DNA of 64,000 bases from Palsa-744 sp036498265 (GCA_036498265.1 DASYFT010000007.1:4111-68110); one strand, 5' to 3'; shown: positions 56,454 through 64,000, counted from the first letter of the stretch. Numbers and translations: made by a program. The notes: generated by a model from the sequence alone, not told the origin.

Positions 56454-57865
56454 GACCACGCGCTGCGCGCCTCTCCCCGCGCGACGAGTAGATCTCGCAG
56501 CGAGAGCATCGCCGTGTACGTCGGCAGGGCATAGAGGGGCGTGTCGCCGGCCGCCCTGTCCGATGCGGCCTCGCGCAGTGCGATCCCCAGGTCCGCCTGT
56601 ACCCGGATGCGCGATGGCTCGACGCCGGCGTACTTCAGTCGCAGTGCCAGCTCCGGCGCGCGCGTGCCGCTGCAGGTCACCACGCGGATCCGCCCGGCCA
56701 GCAGCTCGAAGTCCGCGTCCCAGATCCAGGACACGTCGCGCCCGTCGGCGATGTTGTCGTTCAGCACCGCCAGCAGGTCGTGCTGTCCGGGCTCGAGTGC
56801 GAGCGTGCGCAGCACCTCATTGGCCCCCGTGGGGTTCTTGATGAGCAGGATGCGCAGCTGGCGGGGCGCCGCCCCGTCGCCGCCGACGTCGCGGCCGGCG
56901 TTTGGGGAGAGCGTCACCGTCTCGGCGCGGCCGAACGCCGCCCGAGTGCTCTTGAGTCCTTCGACGATGGTCTGCAGGGGGACCTCCAGCGTGGTCGCGA
57001 GCGCGGCGGCGGCGAGGGCGTTGTAGACGTTATATAGGCCGGGTAGGGCCAGCAAAACCTCTGCCCGTCCCGCCGGGGTGTGAAGCGTGAAGCGGGCCGA
57101 GCGGACGCCTTCGAGAGAGACGTCGGTCGCCCGCACCGACGGGCCGGGGCGCCTCTGTCCGCAGCTTGGGCAGTGGTAGTGGCCGAGGTGCCCCAGATAG
57201 ACCGCGTCGAACACGTACGGCGCTCCGCAGCGGCGGCAGTGCTTGGCGTCGACGGCATGGGCCATCCCTGCGAGCGCCAGCTTGTCGTCATCCACTCCGA
57301 AGTAGGTGGGGCCCGGATGCTCGCGGCCGAGGTCGGCGAGGAGGGGATCGTCGGCGTTCAGGACGAGCTCGGAGCCGAGCGAACGCAGGGCCTGCTCCCA
57401 GCGATCGGCGATCGCGTCGAGCTCGCCGTAGCGGTCCAGCTGGTCGCGAAACAGGTTCGTCAGCAGGATCGCTTCGGGACGCAGCTGGCCTGCGATCGAT
57501 GCCAGCCACATCTCGTCCACCTCGAACAGGCCCAGCTCTCCCTCGATCTCGCCGCCCGCTCGCGTCGCGGCGAGCAGGCTCGTGGCGACACCGCCTGCCA
57601 TGTTGGCGCCCGCCTGGTTGTGGACAAGCGAGAGCCCCGCGCGGTCGAGGATGCTCGAGGTCATCGCGGCGGTCGTGGTCTTGCCGTTCGTCCCCGAGAT
57701 GAGCAGGCTTCCACGCGCAAGCCGTCGCCCGAGCGCCGCGATCGCGCCCGGATCCATCCGCATCAACACCTTGCCCGGCAGGGTCGTCGCGCCGCCACCA
57801 CGCAGGCGGGCGAGCGCGCCCACCCCGCGCGCAAGGCGCAGCTTGAGAGGCAGGGTGTCGGCCAT
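56450..57865 (-). CDS. murT: Lipid II isoglutaminyl synthase, Mur-ligase-like subunit MurT
   Basis: A 471-residue Mur ligase homologue. ATP-binding GTNGKTTTAAM is near residue 60. A four-cysteine zinc ribbon (CRRCGAPYVF and YHCPSCGQRR), the MurT hallmark, is inserted in the central domain, and the C-terminal DUF1727 domain begins with LRILLIKNPTGANEVLR. It activates D-Glu of lipid II with ATP while GatD supplies ammonia. The ATG shares one base with the TGA of the upstream kinase gene. Confidence 0.94.
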   Translation of the reverse strand: MADTLPLKLRLARGVGALARLRGGGATTLPGKVLMRMDPGAIAALGRRLARGSLLISGTNGKTTTAAMTSSILDRAGLSLVHNQAGANMAGGVATSLLAATRAGGEIEGELGLFEVDEMWLASIAGQLRPEAILLTNLFRDQLDRYGELDAIADRWEQALRSLGSELVLNADDPLLADLGREHPGPTYFGVDDDKLALAGMAHAVDAKHCRRCGAPYVFDAVYLGHLGHYHCPSCGQRRPGPSVRATDVSLEGVRSARFTLHTPAGRAEVLLALPGLYNVYNALAAAALATTLEVPLQTIVEGLKSTRAAFGRAETVTLSPNAGRDVGGDGAAPRQLRILLIKNPTGANEVLRTLALEPGQHDLLAVLNDNIADGRDVSWIWDADFELLAGRIRVVTCSGTRAPELALRLKYAGVEPSRIRVQADLGIALREAASDRAAGDTPLYALPTYTAMLSLRDLLVARGEARSAWS

Positions 57866-58902
57866 CAACTCGCTACGGGTGATTCGCCGCCCGACTGCGT
57901 CGTCGGGGCGGTGCCGGCGTCGGCGGCCATCGCGGGACCCGCTGCGACGGGGCGTGAGCCTGCGGCGAAGGCGCAGTCGGCCGGGTCGTCGTTGGGAACC
58001 AGCACTGCGACGGCTCCCGGCACAGCGCGCACCCGCGCTGGCAGCTCGCCGATCGGATCGCCGTCCGCGTACATCGTGAACGGCCGGTCGGCGCTGATCG
58101 ACAGCTCGCGCGCCCGGAACACCTTGACGCAGGGCTCCTGCACGTGGGTCCCAGCGAACACCTTCGGGAAGATCCTCGTGAGGAACCTGAGCTTGCCGAC
58201 GCTCTCGAGCACCATCACGTCGAGCATTCCGTCATCGAGCATCGCGTCCGGCGCCGCGCGCATCCCGCCGCCGTAGGCCTTCGAGTTGGCCGCCCCGATC
58301 GAGTAGGCCGAGAAGACATGGCGCTCGCCCGGGGGATCGAGCTCGATCTCGAAGCGCGCCGGACGCCAGGACAGCAGCGCGCGCAGCGCGCCGTATGCGT
58401 ATACGAGCCCGCCCAGCCAGGCGGGCGCCTCGTTGGCGATGCGGTTCGCTTCGCTGTCGAAACCGACCGACGCGATCCCGACGAACGCCTTCCCCGGCCC
58501 CTCGCCGGCGTCGGCGTCCGCCACGACCTCGCCCAGATCCATGGGCCGTGCCATCCCCTGGGCGATCGTGACGCACGCCTTGACGGCGTCCTGATCGATG
58601 CCGAGCACGCGCGCCAGGTCGTTGCCGCGTCCGCCCGGCAGCACCGCGAGGATCGCCCCTGGCACCGAGCGGATGGCGTCGGCCAGCGCGCCCACCATGC
58701 CGTCGCCGCTGAGCGCCGCGATCGTCTCACCCGCACTCGCCGCCTCGATCCCCAGCCGGCGCGCGTCGTCCAGGTCGCGGGTGTCCACCCGGCGCACGGT
58801 GAGCCCGTGTCTGCGCAGCTCACGCTCCACGTCGGCGGCGATGCGGCCCGCCTTGCCGCCTCCGGCCGCGGGGTTGACGATCAAGCAGACGGGAGCAGGC
58901 AC
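57865..58902 (-). CDS. Diacylglycerol kinase-family lipid kinase
   Basis: A 345-residue DAGK-catalytic-domain protein: CLIVNPAAGGGKAG, AALSGDGMVGAL (the GGDGT-type nucleotide loop, here SGDGM), LAVLPGGRGNDLAR and the C-terminal YADGDPIGELP. Relatives phosphorylate diacylglycerol or other lipids, including undecaprenol recycling or phosphatidylinositol routes. It leads the operon with murT and gatD, hinting at envelope lipid metabolism. GTG 58902 is chosen since TAGGCT lies 7 bases upstream. Confidence 0.9.
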   Translation of the reverse strand: MPAPVCLIVNPAAGGGKAGRIAADVERELRRHGLTVRRVDTRDLDDARRLGIEAASAGETIAALSGDGMVGALADAIRSVPGAILAVLPGGRGNDLARVLGIDQDAVKACVTIAQGMARPMDLGEVVADADAGEGPGKAFVGIASVGFDSEANRIANEAPAWLGGLVYAYGALRALLSWRPARFEIELDPPGERHVFSAYSIGAANSKAYGGGMRAAPDAMLDDGMLDVMVLESVGKLRFLTRIFPKVFAGTHVQEPCVKVFRARELSISADRPFTMYADGDPIGELPARVRAVPGAVAVLVPNDDPADCAFAAGSRPVAAGPAMAADAGTAPTTQSGGESPVAS

Positions 58903-58909
58903 TGTGGCA

Positions 58910-58915
58910 AGCCTA
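58910..58915 (-). promoter_or_regulatory. -10 hexamer of the kinase-murT-gatD operon, leaderless type
   Basis: TAGGCT on the minus strand, 7 bases before GTG 58902. Confidence 0.55.
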
Positions 58916-58947
58916 GTCCGACTCTGGGCCGGCGGGCCCACGAGGAC

Positions 58948-59550
58948 TCAGGGAGACTGCTCGGCCCGTGCCCTGTCGCGTCTTCGCCGGCCGATGGCCG
59001 CGGCGACCCCGAGGGCGGCGATCACGACGAACAGGCCGAGCAGCACCGCTGCAGGGAGTGACAGGCCGCCGAACGGCAGCGAGACCAGCTCGACGATCCC
59101 GAGCCCGATCGCGAGCAGCACCGCGATCAGCACGATGATCAGGACGATTCCCCTCATCCGGGCGAGGATGCCGGCGGAGCCCGGCGGTATCAGCAGGCCC
59201 ATCGCGCGCAGGGCGAACATCTGGCGCCCGCTGGGAGGCGCCTGCCCAAGCCGCTCGACGGCCTCTTTGAGGTCGCCCGCCCGACGTTCCGCAAGCGCCA
59301 GGGAGGCATCCGCCATGCGTCGGAGCTGCATCCGTTCCTGGGGGCGCGCGGCGGCGATGGCCCGCTGGAAGTACCCGCGGGCAGCGACGGCGTCGAAGCG
59401 CTCGGATGCCCGGGCGCCGAGGATCGCAAGCGCCGCGGACTTGTATTTCGTCTCGGCTTCGAGCTCCTCGTCGGAGCGCTGCTCGAGCGCCTGGATCGCC
59501 TCCAGGGTGCCTCGCTGCTCGAGGCGCACCTGACGTGGTTTCGGTGCCAT
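58948..59550 (-). CDS. Membrane protein with N-terminal helical region
   Basis: A 200-residue protein not assigned to a family. Residues 1-130 are charged and helical (Glu/Ala/Arg-rich, with TPR-like spacing in YFQRAIAAARPQERMQLRRMADASLALAERRAGD). Two closely spaced membrane segments follow (about 133-153 and 164-185), ending in an Arg-rich cytoplasmic tail. ATG 59550 has a TAGAAT 8 bases upstream. It may be an adaptor at the membrane; function unknown. Confidence 0.75.
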   Translation of the reverse strand: MAPKPRQVRLEQRGTLEAIQALEQRSDEELEAETKYKSAALAILGARASERFDAVAARGYFQRAIAAARPQERMQLRRMADASLALAERRAGDLKEAVERLGQAPPSGRQMFALRAMGLLIPPGSAGILARMRGIVLIIVLIAVLLAIGLGIVELVSLPFGGLSLPAAVLLGLFVVIAALGVAAAIGRRRRDRARAEQSP

Positions 59551-59558
59551 CACCGGGC

Positions 59559-59564
59559 ATTCTA
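59559..59564 (-). promoter_or_regulatory. -10 hexamer of the membrane protein gene, leaderless type
   Basis: TAGAAT on the minus strand, 8 bases before ATG 59550. Confidence 0.55.
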
Positions 59565-59637
59565 TGGTGTGGCGGAACGTCTGCACCCGAGCGCCGCCGG
59601 CGCCGGTTCCGCCGTTCTCGCGGGTCAGCTCGAGCGC

Positions 59638-59643
59638 TATGCT
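59638..59643 (+). promoter_or_regulatory. -10 hexamer of the anchored secreted protein gene, leaderless type
   Basis: TATGCT, 6 bases before GTG 59650. Confidence 0.5.
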
Positions 59644-59649
59644 CGCCGG

Positions 59650-60075
59650 GTGCGGGGCCGAGGCAGTCGATCATCGAGTCGCCGAATCGCGGTTTGCTCG
59701 CTGGCGCTCGTGCTGGCGCTCACCGGCTCCTCGGCGCCCGTGGCGATGTCGGCCGGTCTGAACCCGGGGAACGCATTCAGCGAACTTGCCGGCGGCGGCC
59801 AGGAAACCCCGACCACGCCGAAGCCGAAAACGACAACCAGCTCGACGTCGCCCGAACCGACGAACTCCCACACCGTCGCCCTGCTGGCGCTGGGTGCCGC
59901 CGTCGTGGTGCTCTGCGGCATCGCGTTCGTGATCGCCCGCGACGCCCGCAAAGTCGCTCCGGCGGGCGACCTCGACGCTCTCGAACGCGGTTCGGCACGC
60001 GACTCTGCGGCGAGGCTGCGCCGGCGGCGCGCGAAAGCGAAGGCCGCCCGCCAGCAGCGGAAGCGCAACCGCTAG
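59650..60075 (+). CDS. Exported, membrane-anchored small protein
   Basis: A 141-residue protein: a basic N-terminus and signal peptide (IAVCSLALVLALTG), a Thr/Pro/Ser-rich extracellular linker, one C-terminal membrane segment (VALLALGAAVVVLCGIAFVI) and an Arg/Lys/Ala-rich cytoplasmic tail of about 45 residues. This resembles proteins with a surface linker held by a single anchor. No family is recognised. GTG 59650 is chosen from the promoter spacing; an upstream GTG (59569) would add 27 residues before the signal sequence. Confidence 0.65.
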   Translation: MRGRGSRSSSRRIAVCSLALVLALTGSSAPVAMSAGLNPGNAFSELAGGGQETPTTPKPKTTTSSTSPEPTNSHTVALLALGAAVVVLCGIAFVIARDARKVAPAGDLDALERGSARDSAARLRRRRAKAKAARQQRKRNR

Positions 60076-60090
60076 CTCAGCGGGAGAGCG

Positions 60091-60387
60091 TCAGCGGGAC
60101 AGCGCCACCCGGCGGCGGCTATGCACGGTCGTGCGGATGCGCGGGGGAGAGGGAGGTGACGGATCCCCGTGCGGACCGCGCCTCGGGCTTCGCGGCAGGG
60201 GGCTGCGCGGGTGGGGATCCATGGGGCCGCCGGGCAGCGCCTTGGAGCCGCCGTCCTCTTCCGAGGAATCCTGCGGCTCGGGGGCGCGCATGGAATCGTC
60301 GTAGCGGAAGGGGACCCACAGCAACAGGCCGGCGATCGGTAGCTTGATCAGCGCGGCGAGCAACACCATCCAGACCCACAGTGGCAT
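60091..60387 (-). CDS. Small membrane protein with Pro/Arg-rich tail
   Basis: A 98-residue protein with one N-terminal membrane segment (LWVWMVLLAALIKLPIAGLLL) followed by VPFRYDDSM and a long disordered Pro/Arg/Ser tail. No family is recognised. Support is the hydrophobic segment directly after the ATG and a TAGCAT 10 bases upstream; there is no strong ribosome binding site. It is divergent from the uracil-DNA glycosylase gene and converges closely with the gene at 59650. Confidence 0.5.
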   Translation of the reverse strand: MPLWVWMVLLAALIKLPIAGLLLWVPFRYDDSMRAPEPQDSSEEDGGSKALPGGPMDPHPRSPLPRSPRRGPHGDPSPPSPPRIRTTVHSRRRVALSR

Positions 60388-60413
60388 CTCGCCAGCGATG
60401 CTACTACTGCGCT

Positions 60414-61130
60414 GTGGAATCGCAAGATGCAATCGAGCTCGCGACGCTGGCCGAGGAGGTCGGAGCCTGCCGCCGCTGCCCCAGGCTCGTCGCATGGCGC
60501 GAGCAGGTGGCGCGTGAGCGGCGTTCGGCGTTCGCCCAGCAGCACTACTGGGGTCGGCCGCTCCCGGGATTCGGCGATCGGCGCGCGCGTGTGGTCCTGC
60601 TCGGGCTGGCGCCGGCCGCACACGGCGCCAACCGCACCGGCAGGATGTTCACGGGCGACCGGTCCGGCGACTTCCTCTTCGCCGCGCTCGCCCGTGCCGG
60701 TCTCGCCAACCAGCCCGAGTCCACGTCGCTGGGAGACGGCCTCGAGCTGACGGGGGCGTGGATCACGGCGGCCGTGCGCTGTGCGCCACCGGACAACCGA
60801 CCGACGCCGGCCGAGCGAGACGCCTGCCTGCCGTGGGGAGAACGCGAGCTGGCCCTGCTTGAGAACGCCCGCGTGCTCGTGTGCCTCGGCGCCTTCGCCT
60901 GGGACGCCGCTCTGCGGCTGTGTGGGAGGCTCGCCGGCCCGGACACGCCCATGCCGAGGCCGAGGCCGAGGTTCGGGCATGGGGCCGAGGTCCAGGCGCG
61001 GGCCTTCACGATGATCGGCTGCTACCACCCCAGCCAGCAGAACACGTTCACCGGCAGGCTGACCGAGCCGATGATGGACGCCGTGCTGCAGCGGGCGCTG
61101 GCGCTGGCAGATGGTGCACCGGCGAAGTGA
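60414..61130 (+). CDS. udgB: Family 5 uracil-DNA glycosylase (UdgB)
   Basis: A 238-residue iron-sulfur uracil-DNA glycosylase. Motif 1 GLAPAAHGANRTGRMFTGD with SGDFLF is characteristic of family 5, and HPSQQN is motif 2. CRRCPRLV near the N-terminus and later cysteines (AVRCAPP, LVCLGA) fit the 4Fe-4S cluster. The family removes uracil and also hypoxanthine or oxidised bases from DNA, which suits a very GC-rich genome prone to cytosine deamination. GTG 60414 is the start nearest the conserved region; an in-frame GTG at 60381 exists. Confidence 0.9.
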   Translation: MESQDAIELATLAEEVGACRRCPRLVAWREQVARERRSAFAQQHYWGRPLPGFGDRRARVVLLGLAPAAHGANRTGRMFTGDRSGDFLFAALARAGLANQPESTSLGDGLELTGAWITAAVRCAPPDNRPTPAERDACLPWGERELALLENARVLVCLGAFAWDAALRLCGRLAGPDTPMPRPRPRFGHGAEVQARAFTMIGCYHPSQQNTFTGRLTEPMMDAVLQRALALADGAPAK

Positions 61131-61241
61131 CTGGCCTCCTGGATCCAGGCCGCGTCCGATCTTTCGTCCACGGGACGAGGGCCACGGGTTAGAGTTTGAG
61201 AGTCGGCCGAGAGTCCTCGAAGAGCCGCGGCGGGAGGTGCC

Positions 61242-61784
61242 ATGCGAAGCGTGATCGCAGCCATCGGAGGAGTGCTAGTGGCGCTGGTCCTCGCCAACAT
61301 GCTCGGCGTCGCGTCTGCTGAAGCGCCCACCGGCACGCCGGCGCGCACGATCAGCGTAGGTGGGGTGGCGATGGTGCCGATCGCCCAGGGCGCCGAGGCG
61401 GCGACGGCGAACGCGGTCTACCGCCAGGGGATGGCGGCGGCGGTCTCCGATGGAGCCGAAAAGGCGGGCTTCCTGGCGACCAAGGCGGGCGCCACGCTGG
61501 GCGCCGTGCAGAGCCTGGTGGAGGGGGGCGGCTACATCGAGTGCACCGGTGCCGGCGAATCGGAATATGTCCAGTACACCGGTGAACAACCCGACTTCGC
61601 ATCTCCGTCGGCCCGAGGGGGACCGCTCCCTCTGAGGGCGAACGCCGTCGCACCGGCGCGCCCACCGCGGGCGCGCAAACCGAGCGTGAAACGCCGCAGG
61701 CACACGTCGCCGTCCGCCAAAAAGACAGCCGCTCCCGGCTGCATGCTGACGGCGGAGGTCTCGCTCGCCTACGCCATCAGCTGA
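61242..61784 (+). CDS. Secreted protein, possibly SIMPL/DUF541-like
   Basis: A 180-residue protein with a signal peptide (VIAAIGGVLVALVLANMLGVASAE) and a middle section (ISVGGVAMVPIAQGAEAATANAVYRQGM, AEKAGFLATKAGATLGAV) similar in pattern to SIMPL-domain proteins, but shorter. A basic, Pro/Arg/Lys-rich stretch and a final CMLTAEVSLAYAI strand follow; two cysteines may pair. The ATG has GGGAGG 5 bases upstream. The family call is tentative and the function unknown. Confidence 0.7.
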   Translation: MRSVIAAIGGVLVALVLANMLGVASAEAPTGTPARTISVGGVAMVPIAQGAEAATANAVYRQGMAAAVSDGAEKAGFLATKAGATLGAVQSLVEGGGYIECTGAGESEYVQYTGEQPDFASPSARGGPLPLRANAVAPARPPRARKPSVKRRRHTSPSAKKTAAPGCMLTAEVSLAYAIS

Positions 61785-61843
61785 GCCGCCGGCGCGTCCG
61801 CGGGCGCCGCGTTGCAACCGGCGTGAGCCGATCGCCGCCGCAC

Positions 61844-61849
61844 TAATGT
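61844..61849 (+). promoter_or_regulatory. -10 hexamer of the helical protein gene, leaderless type
   Basis: TAATGT, 7 bases before GTG 61857. Confidence 0.55.
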
Positions 61850-61856
61850 CACCGCC

Positions 61857-62315
61857 GTGCCATACACGACCGCGGACGCCCGCCAGCAGCTCCTCGACAG
61901 CCTTGCGGAGGCGACGGACCAGCTGGCCTCCGCGGTTGCCGCCCTGAGCGAGGCCTACGAAGCGCTCGACGAGGCGAGCGCCGAGCGGCTCGAGCAGGAG
62001 CTCTTCCGTCCGGTCCAGGCTGCCTACGGCCGCGCGAGGCGGACGCACTCGGAATTCGCCAAGCGCCACGCGTTGCCCGAGCGAACCTTCAGTCCGGCTG
62101 TTCCCGGTGCTCCCTCCAGAGGCGTCCGTGGTTTCATCGACGACGCCGTGCGCGCAGCCGACAGCGCCGACGCCACGCTTGGGACGCTTCAGGACTCGAT
62201 GCTTCCGATCGAGGTGGGGGACCCCGAGCTGCGCGCCGGTCTCGAGGACGTCCGCTCGCGCCTCTCGGGCATCGGCGAGAACGCCCGCCAGCTGACGCGC
62301 ACGCTGGGTCGCTGA
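61857..62315 (+). CDS. Helical protein of unknown function
   Basis: A 152-residue soluble protein, almost all alpha-helical and coiled-coil-like (long runs of Ala, Glu, Leu, Asp and Arg such as LLDSLAEATDQLASAVAALSEAYEAL), with a short break in the middle (FSPAVPGAPSRG). No signal peptide, membrane segment or catalytic motif is visible. The GTG start is supported by a TAATGT 7 bases upstream. A structural or partner-binding role is likely, unidentified. Confidence 0.7.
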   Translation: MPYTTADARQQLLDSLAEATDQLASAVAALSEAYEALDEASAERLEQELFRPVQAAYGRARRTHSEFAKRHALPERTFSPAVPGAPSRGVRGFIDDAVRAADSADATLGTLQDSMLPIEVGDPELRAGLEDVRSRLSGIGENARQLTRTLGR

Positions 62316-62334
62316 CTCAGCTCCCCAGTCGCGG

Positions 62335-62772
62335 CTACTCGACCGGCCTGCCGTTCGCCGTCAACGCGACGTCGATGTTGCCGCGGGTCGCGTTCGAATA
62401 CGGGCAGACGGTATGTGCCGTGCGCACGAGATCGACAGCCGTGGCGTCGTCCTCGACGCCGGGCAGCGTCACGTCGAGCTCGACGCCGAGGACGAACCCG
62501 CCTTTCCCGTCCGGCGACAGCGACACCTTCGAGTCGATCGCGGCGTCTGAGGTGTCGGTCTTCGCCCTTCGCCCGACGACGCCGAGCGCCGACTCGAAGC
62601 AGGCCGCGTAGCCGACGGCGAAGAGCTCCTCGGGATTCGTCCCCCCGCCCGGGCCGCCCATCTCCTGGGGCGCGCGCAGGTCCACCTCGAGCGCACCGTC
62701 GCTCGTTCGTCCGTGGCCCTCGACGCGCCCGCCGGTCACGTGAGCTTCAGCCGTATAGAGCGTGTTCGCCAT
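62335..62772 (-). CDS. Organic hydroperoxide resistance protein, Ohr type
   Basis: A 145-residue OsmC/Ohr-superfamily thiol peroxidase. Both catalytic cysteines are visible: AACFESALGVV and TVCPYSNATRGNIDV, and the N-terminal YTAEAHVTGGR strand is typical of Ohr. It reduces organic hydroperoxides in the cytosol with a lipoyl or other dithiol. The ATG at 62772 has GGCAGG just upstream. No OhrR-type regulator lies next to it. Confidence 0.92.
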   Translation of the reverse strand: MANTLYTAEAHVTGGRVEGHGRTSDGALEVDLRAPQEMGGPGGGTNPEELFAVGYAACFESALGVVGRRAKTDTSDAAIDSKVSLSPDGKGGFVLGVELDVTLPGVEDDATAVDLVRTAHTVCPYSNATRGNIDVALTANGRPVE

Positions 62773-62872
62773 AGCCTGCCTTTCATTCGCCGGTGAAGTC
62801 GACCACTGGCCATCATGGCAGGGAAGGGCCCATCCGCTAAAGGTGCGCCGGACTGCCCCCGATATTTGGGAC

Positions 62873-63073
62873 GTGCCCACTCACCGGGATCACCCCTGGG
62901 AGCGCGACGCCCAAGCGCGGCGGCGCCGCAGGCGCCCGCGCACGCGCTGGCGCCGCCGACTGCCGCGGCTCGTGATCACGCCGGCGGAACGCCGCCTGGT
63001 GCGTTGGATTGTCGTTGTCGCGATCCTCACCGGCGGATGGCTCACCCATCGCGGTATCTGGTTCGTGTGGTGA
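62873..63073 (+). CDS. Possible small basic membrane protein
   Basis: A 66-residue frame: a very Arg-rich N-terminal half (15 or more Arg) followed by a single membrane segment and a Trp-rich end (RWIVVVAILTGGWLTH, IWFVW). GTG 62873 lies 6 bases after GATATT, which would fit a leaderless start. There is no other support, so this is a candidate only. Confidence 0.4.
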   Translation: MPTHRDHPWERDAQARRRRRRPRTRWRRRLPRLVITPAERRLVRWIVVVAILTGGWLTHRGIWFVW

Positions 63074-63130
63074 GAGCGCTCGGGTGTACCGACGCAGACC
63101 GGCGCTCGCTGCGCTGCTTCGCCGACGTCA

Positions 63131-63150
63131 GTTGACATAACATGCATTAT
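63131..63150. other. AT-rich island in an otherwise empty gap
   Basis: In the 213 bases between 63073 and 63287, GTTGACATAACATGCATTAT stands out: a consensus-like TTGACA (63132-63137) next to TAACAT and CATTAT. No hexamer sits at a normal 16 to 18 base distance, and no coding frame starts there. The rest of the gap holds only a CTCGC/GCGAG stem around TAGGGT near 63230. It could be a small-RNA promoter or an operator; nothing more can be claimed. Confidence 0.35.
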
Positions 63151-63286
63151 CGAGCACAGCAGAGGCGATAGATCGGGGCTGCTCGCCCACCACGGCGTGC
63201 CGTTGCTCGATGAGTTCCGGCGGTCTCGCTAGGGTGCGAGCCTCAATTTGCTCGTCCGACCGCGCTGGCTGTACGATCGCCGTCGG

Positions 63287-63793
63287 ATGACCACCACGTC
63301 CGCACACAAGCTTCGCGCGGTCCAGGAACCGCTGAAGCAGCGCTACCGCGACGAGCCAACGGCGGCCTTCGTGACGCTCGTGGCCGACGGGTCGCTGGAC
63401 GAAGGCGTAGCGTGCACCGTGGACACCGGGAGGGCGCTCGTGCGCGCCGGACTACATCCGGCAACGGGCGGCGACGGCCTGTCGGCCTGCTCGGGGGACA
63501 TGCTCCTACAGGCGTTGGTCGCCTGCGCGGGTGTCACGATGCGCGCAGTAGCGACGTCGCTCGGTCTGACCGTCAGTGGGTCCGTCCGCGCCGAGGGGGA
63601 CCTCGACTTCCGGGGTACCTTGTCAGTGGACAAGGGGGTTCCGGTCGGCTTCAAGGCGATCAGATTGAACTTCGAGCTTGAAACGGACGCCGACGACGAG
63701 CAACTCGCCCTGCTGCTGCGCTTGACTGAGCGCTACTGCGTGGTCTTCCAAACACTGGCGGGCTCCCCCGCGCTGTCGGTCACGCAAGTGTAA
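63287..63793 (+). CDS. OsmC-family protein
   Basis: A 168-residue OsmC-like protein. The first cysteine is in LLQALVACAGVTMRAV and the second in RLTERYCVVFQTL, the arrangement of OsmC/YhfA-type thiol peroxidases; an additional cysteine is in SACSGD. The middle DLDFRGTLSVDKGVPVGF matches the family. It probably reduces hydroperoxides or handles sulfur compounds. ATG 63287 has a TACGAT 9 bases upstream. Confidence 0.85.
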   Translation: MTTTSAHKLRAVQEPLKQRYRDEPTAAFVTLVADGSLDEGVACTVDTGRALVRAGLHPATGGDGLSACSGDMLLQALVACAGVTMRAVATSLGLTVSGSVRAEGDLDFRGTLSVDKGVPVGFKAIRLNFELETDADDEQLALLLRLTERYCVVFQTLAGSPALSVTQV

Positions 63794-63867
63794 CTTGGTG
63801 GCGCGGGGCGGCAGGGCGGGTGGGCCAGCGATAACGCGGTTGTCCGAGGCTGTTCCTGGAGAGGACC

Positions 63868-64000
63868 TCAGCTTGGAGTGTCGAGTGTCTTGCGCATCTG
63901 CAGCGAGGTGGCCTCGTAGCCGGACGTGTCATAGAGACCGCGTGCGACCTGGTTGTCCGCAAAGACGTTGAGGCCGATCGTCGCCATCCCGTGATCGGCT
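63868..64000 (-). CDS. GNAT-family acetyltransferase, only the C-terminal end in the window
   Basis: The last 43 or so codons of a gene that enters from the right edge, reading GLNVFADNQVARGLYDTSGY and then ATSLQMRKTL before the TGA at 63868. This is the usual C-terminal strand-helix of GNAT enzymes (N-x4-A-x2-LY-x2-GY-x5-M-x-K). The substrate is unknown, and the catalytic core lies outside the window. Confidence 0.8.
   Translation of the reverse strand, partial: ADHGMATIGLNVFADNQVARGLYDTSGYEATSLQMRKTLDTPS

Overview
The window reads as a chromosomal stretch of a high-GC actinobacterium, most likely a deep-branching one of the Thermoleophilia/Solirubrobacterales type. This is inference from gene content, with no marker alignment behind it. 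The support is: the mihF-gmk-rpoZ-coaBC order, the dapA-rnj pair, the murT/gatD pair, actinobacterial-type LexA boxes, an Rv2578c-like radical SAM gene, and a diaminopimelate route through an LL-DAP aminotransferase. Coding density is very high, many genes overlap by 1 to 14 bases, and no insertion sequence, phage, CRISPR array or other clear mobile DNA was seen. No stretch longer than 300 bases lacks a gene.

Layout. 1-3050: the end of a secreted PKD/IPT protein, a small orphan protein, a sugar-O-methyltransferase-like protein and tRNA-Arg(CCG). 3155-4144: rnz. 4145-13597: a pyrimidine operon pyrR-pyrB-pyrC-(isochorismatase-like hydrolase)-carA-carB-pyrK-pyrD, preceded by a PyrR-binding RNA hairpin that covers the pyrR ribosome binding site. 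13735-17261: mihF, gmk, a small membrane protein, rpoZ, coaBC and a TPR protein. 17288-25297: the translation operon rimP-nusA-rnpM-infB-rbfA-nrnA-truB-ribF with an attenuator-like leader. 25315-33483: rpsO, a peroxiredoxin, pnp, an M16 peptidase, dapB, a small protein, dapA and rnj. 33424-35605: a two-component system on the minus strand. 35671-40987: ftsK, a RodZ-like protein, cinA and thpR. 41890-45308: SOS-box recA, a class III cyclase and miaB. 45305-50315: a class III alcohol dehydrogenase, a small secreted protein, a GNAT, an SOS-box radical SAM gene, an SDR and miaA. 50312-53678: dapF, dapL and hflX. 53796-54832: a RibD-C-domain reductase behind a 25-bp palindrome, and a MazG-like protein. 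54896-58902: a lipid kinase-murT-methyltransferase-gatD operon. 58948-64000: small membrane or secreted proteins, a family 5 uracil-DNA glycosylase, two OsmC/Ohr proteins and the end of a GNAT.

Two patterns run through the window. First, many genes have a TANNNT -10 hexamer only 6 to 9 bases before the start codon, which indicates leaderless mRNAs and was used to choose several starts. Second, the genes cluster by theme: pyrimidine synthesis, the translation and RNA-decay core, lysine/DAP and lipid II modification for the cell wall, and DNA repair under LexA.

Points most worth a second look: a DapF with serine at both catalytic cysteine positions; a methyltransferase between murT and gatD; a perfect LexA box on the Rv2578c-like gene; a NusA with a Cys3-His motif and acidic tail; a terminator-like hairpin in the rimP-nusA leader; two genes (rnpM, MazG-like) with no ordinary start codon where one is expected; and a hydrolase inside the pyr operon.
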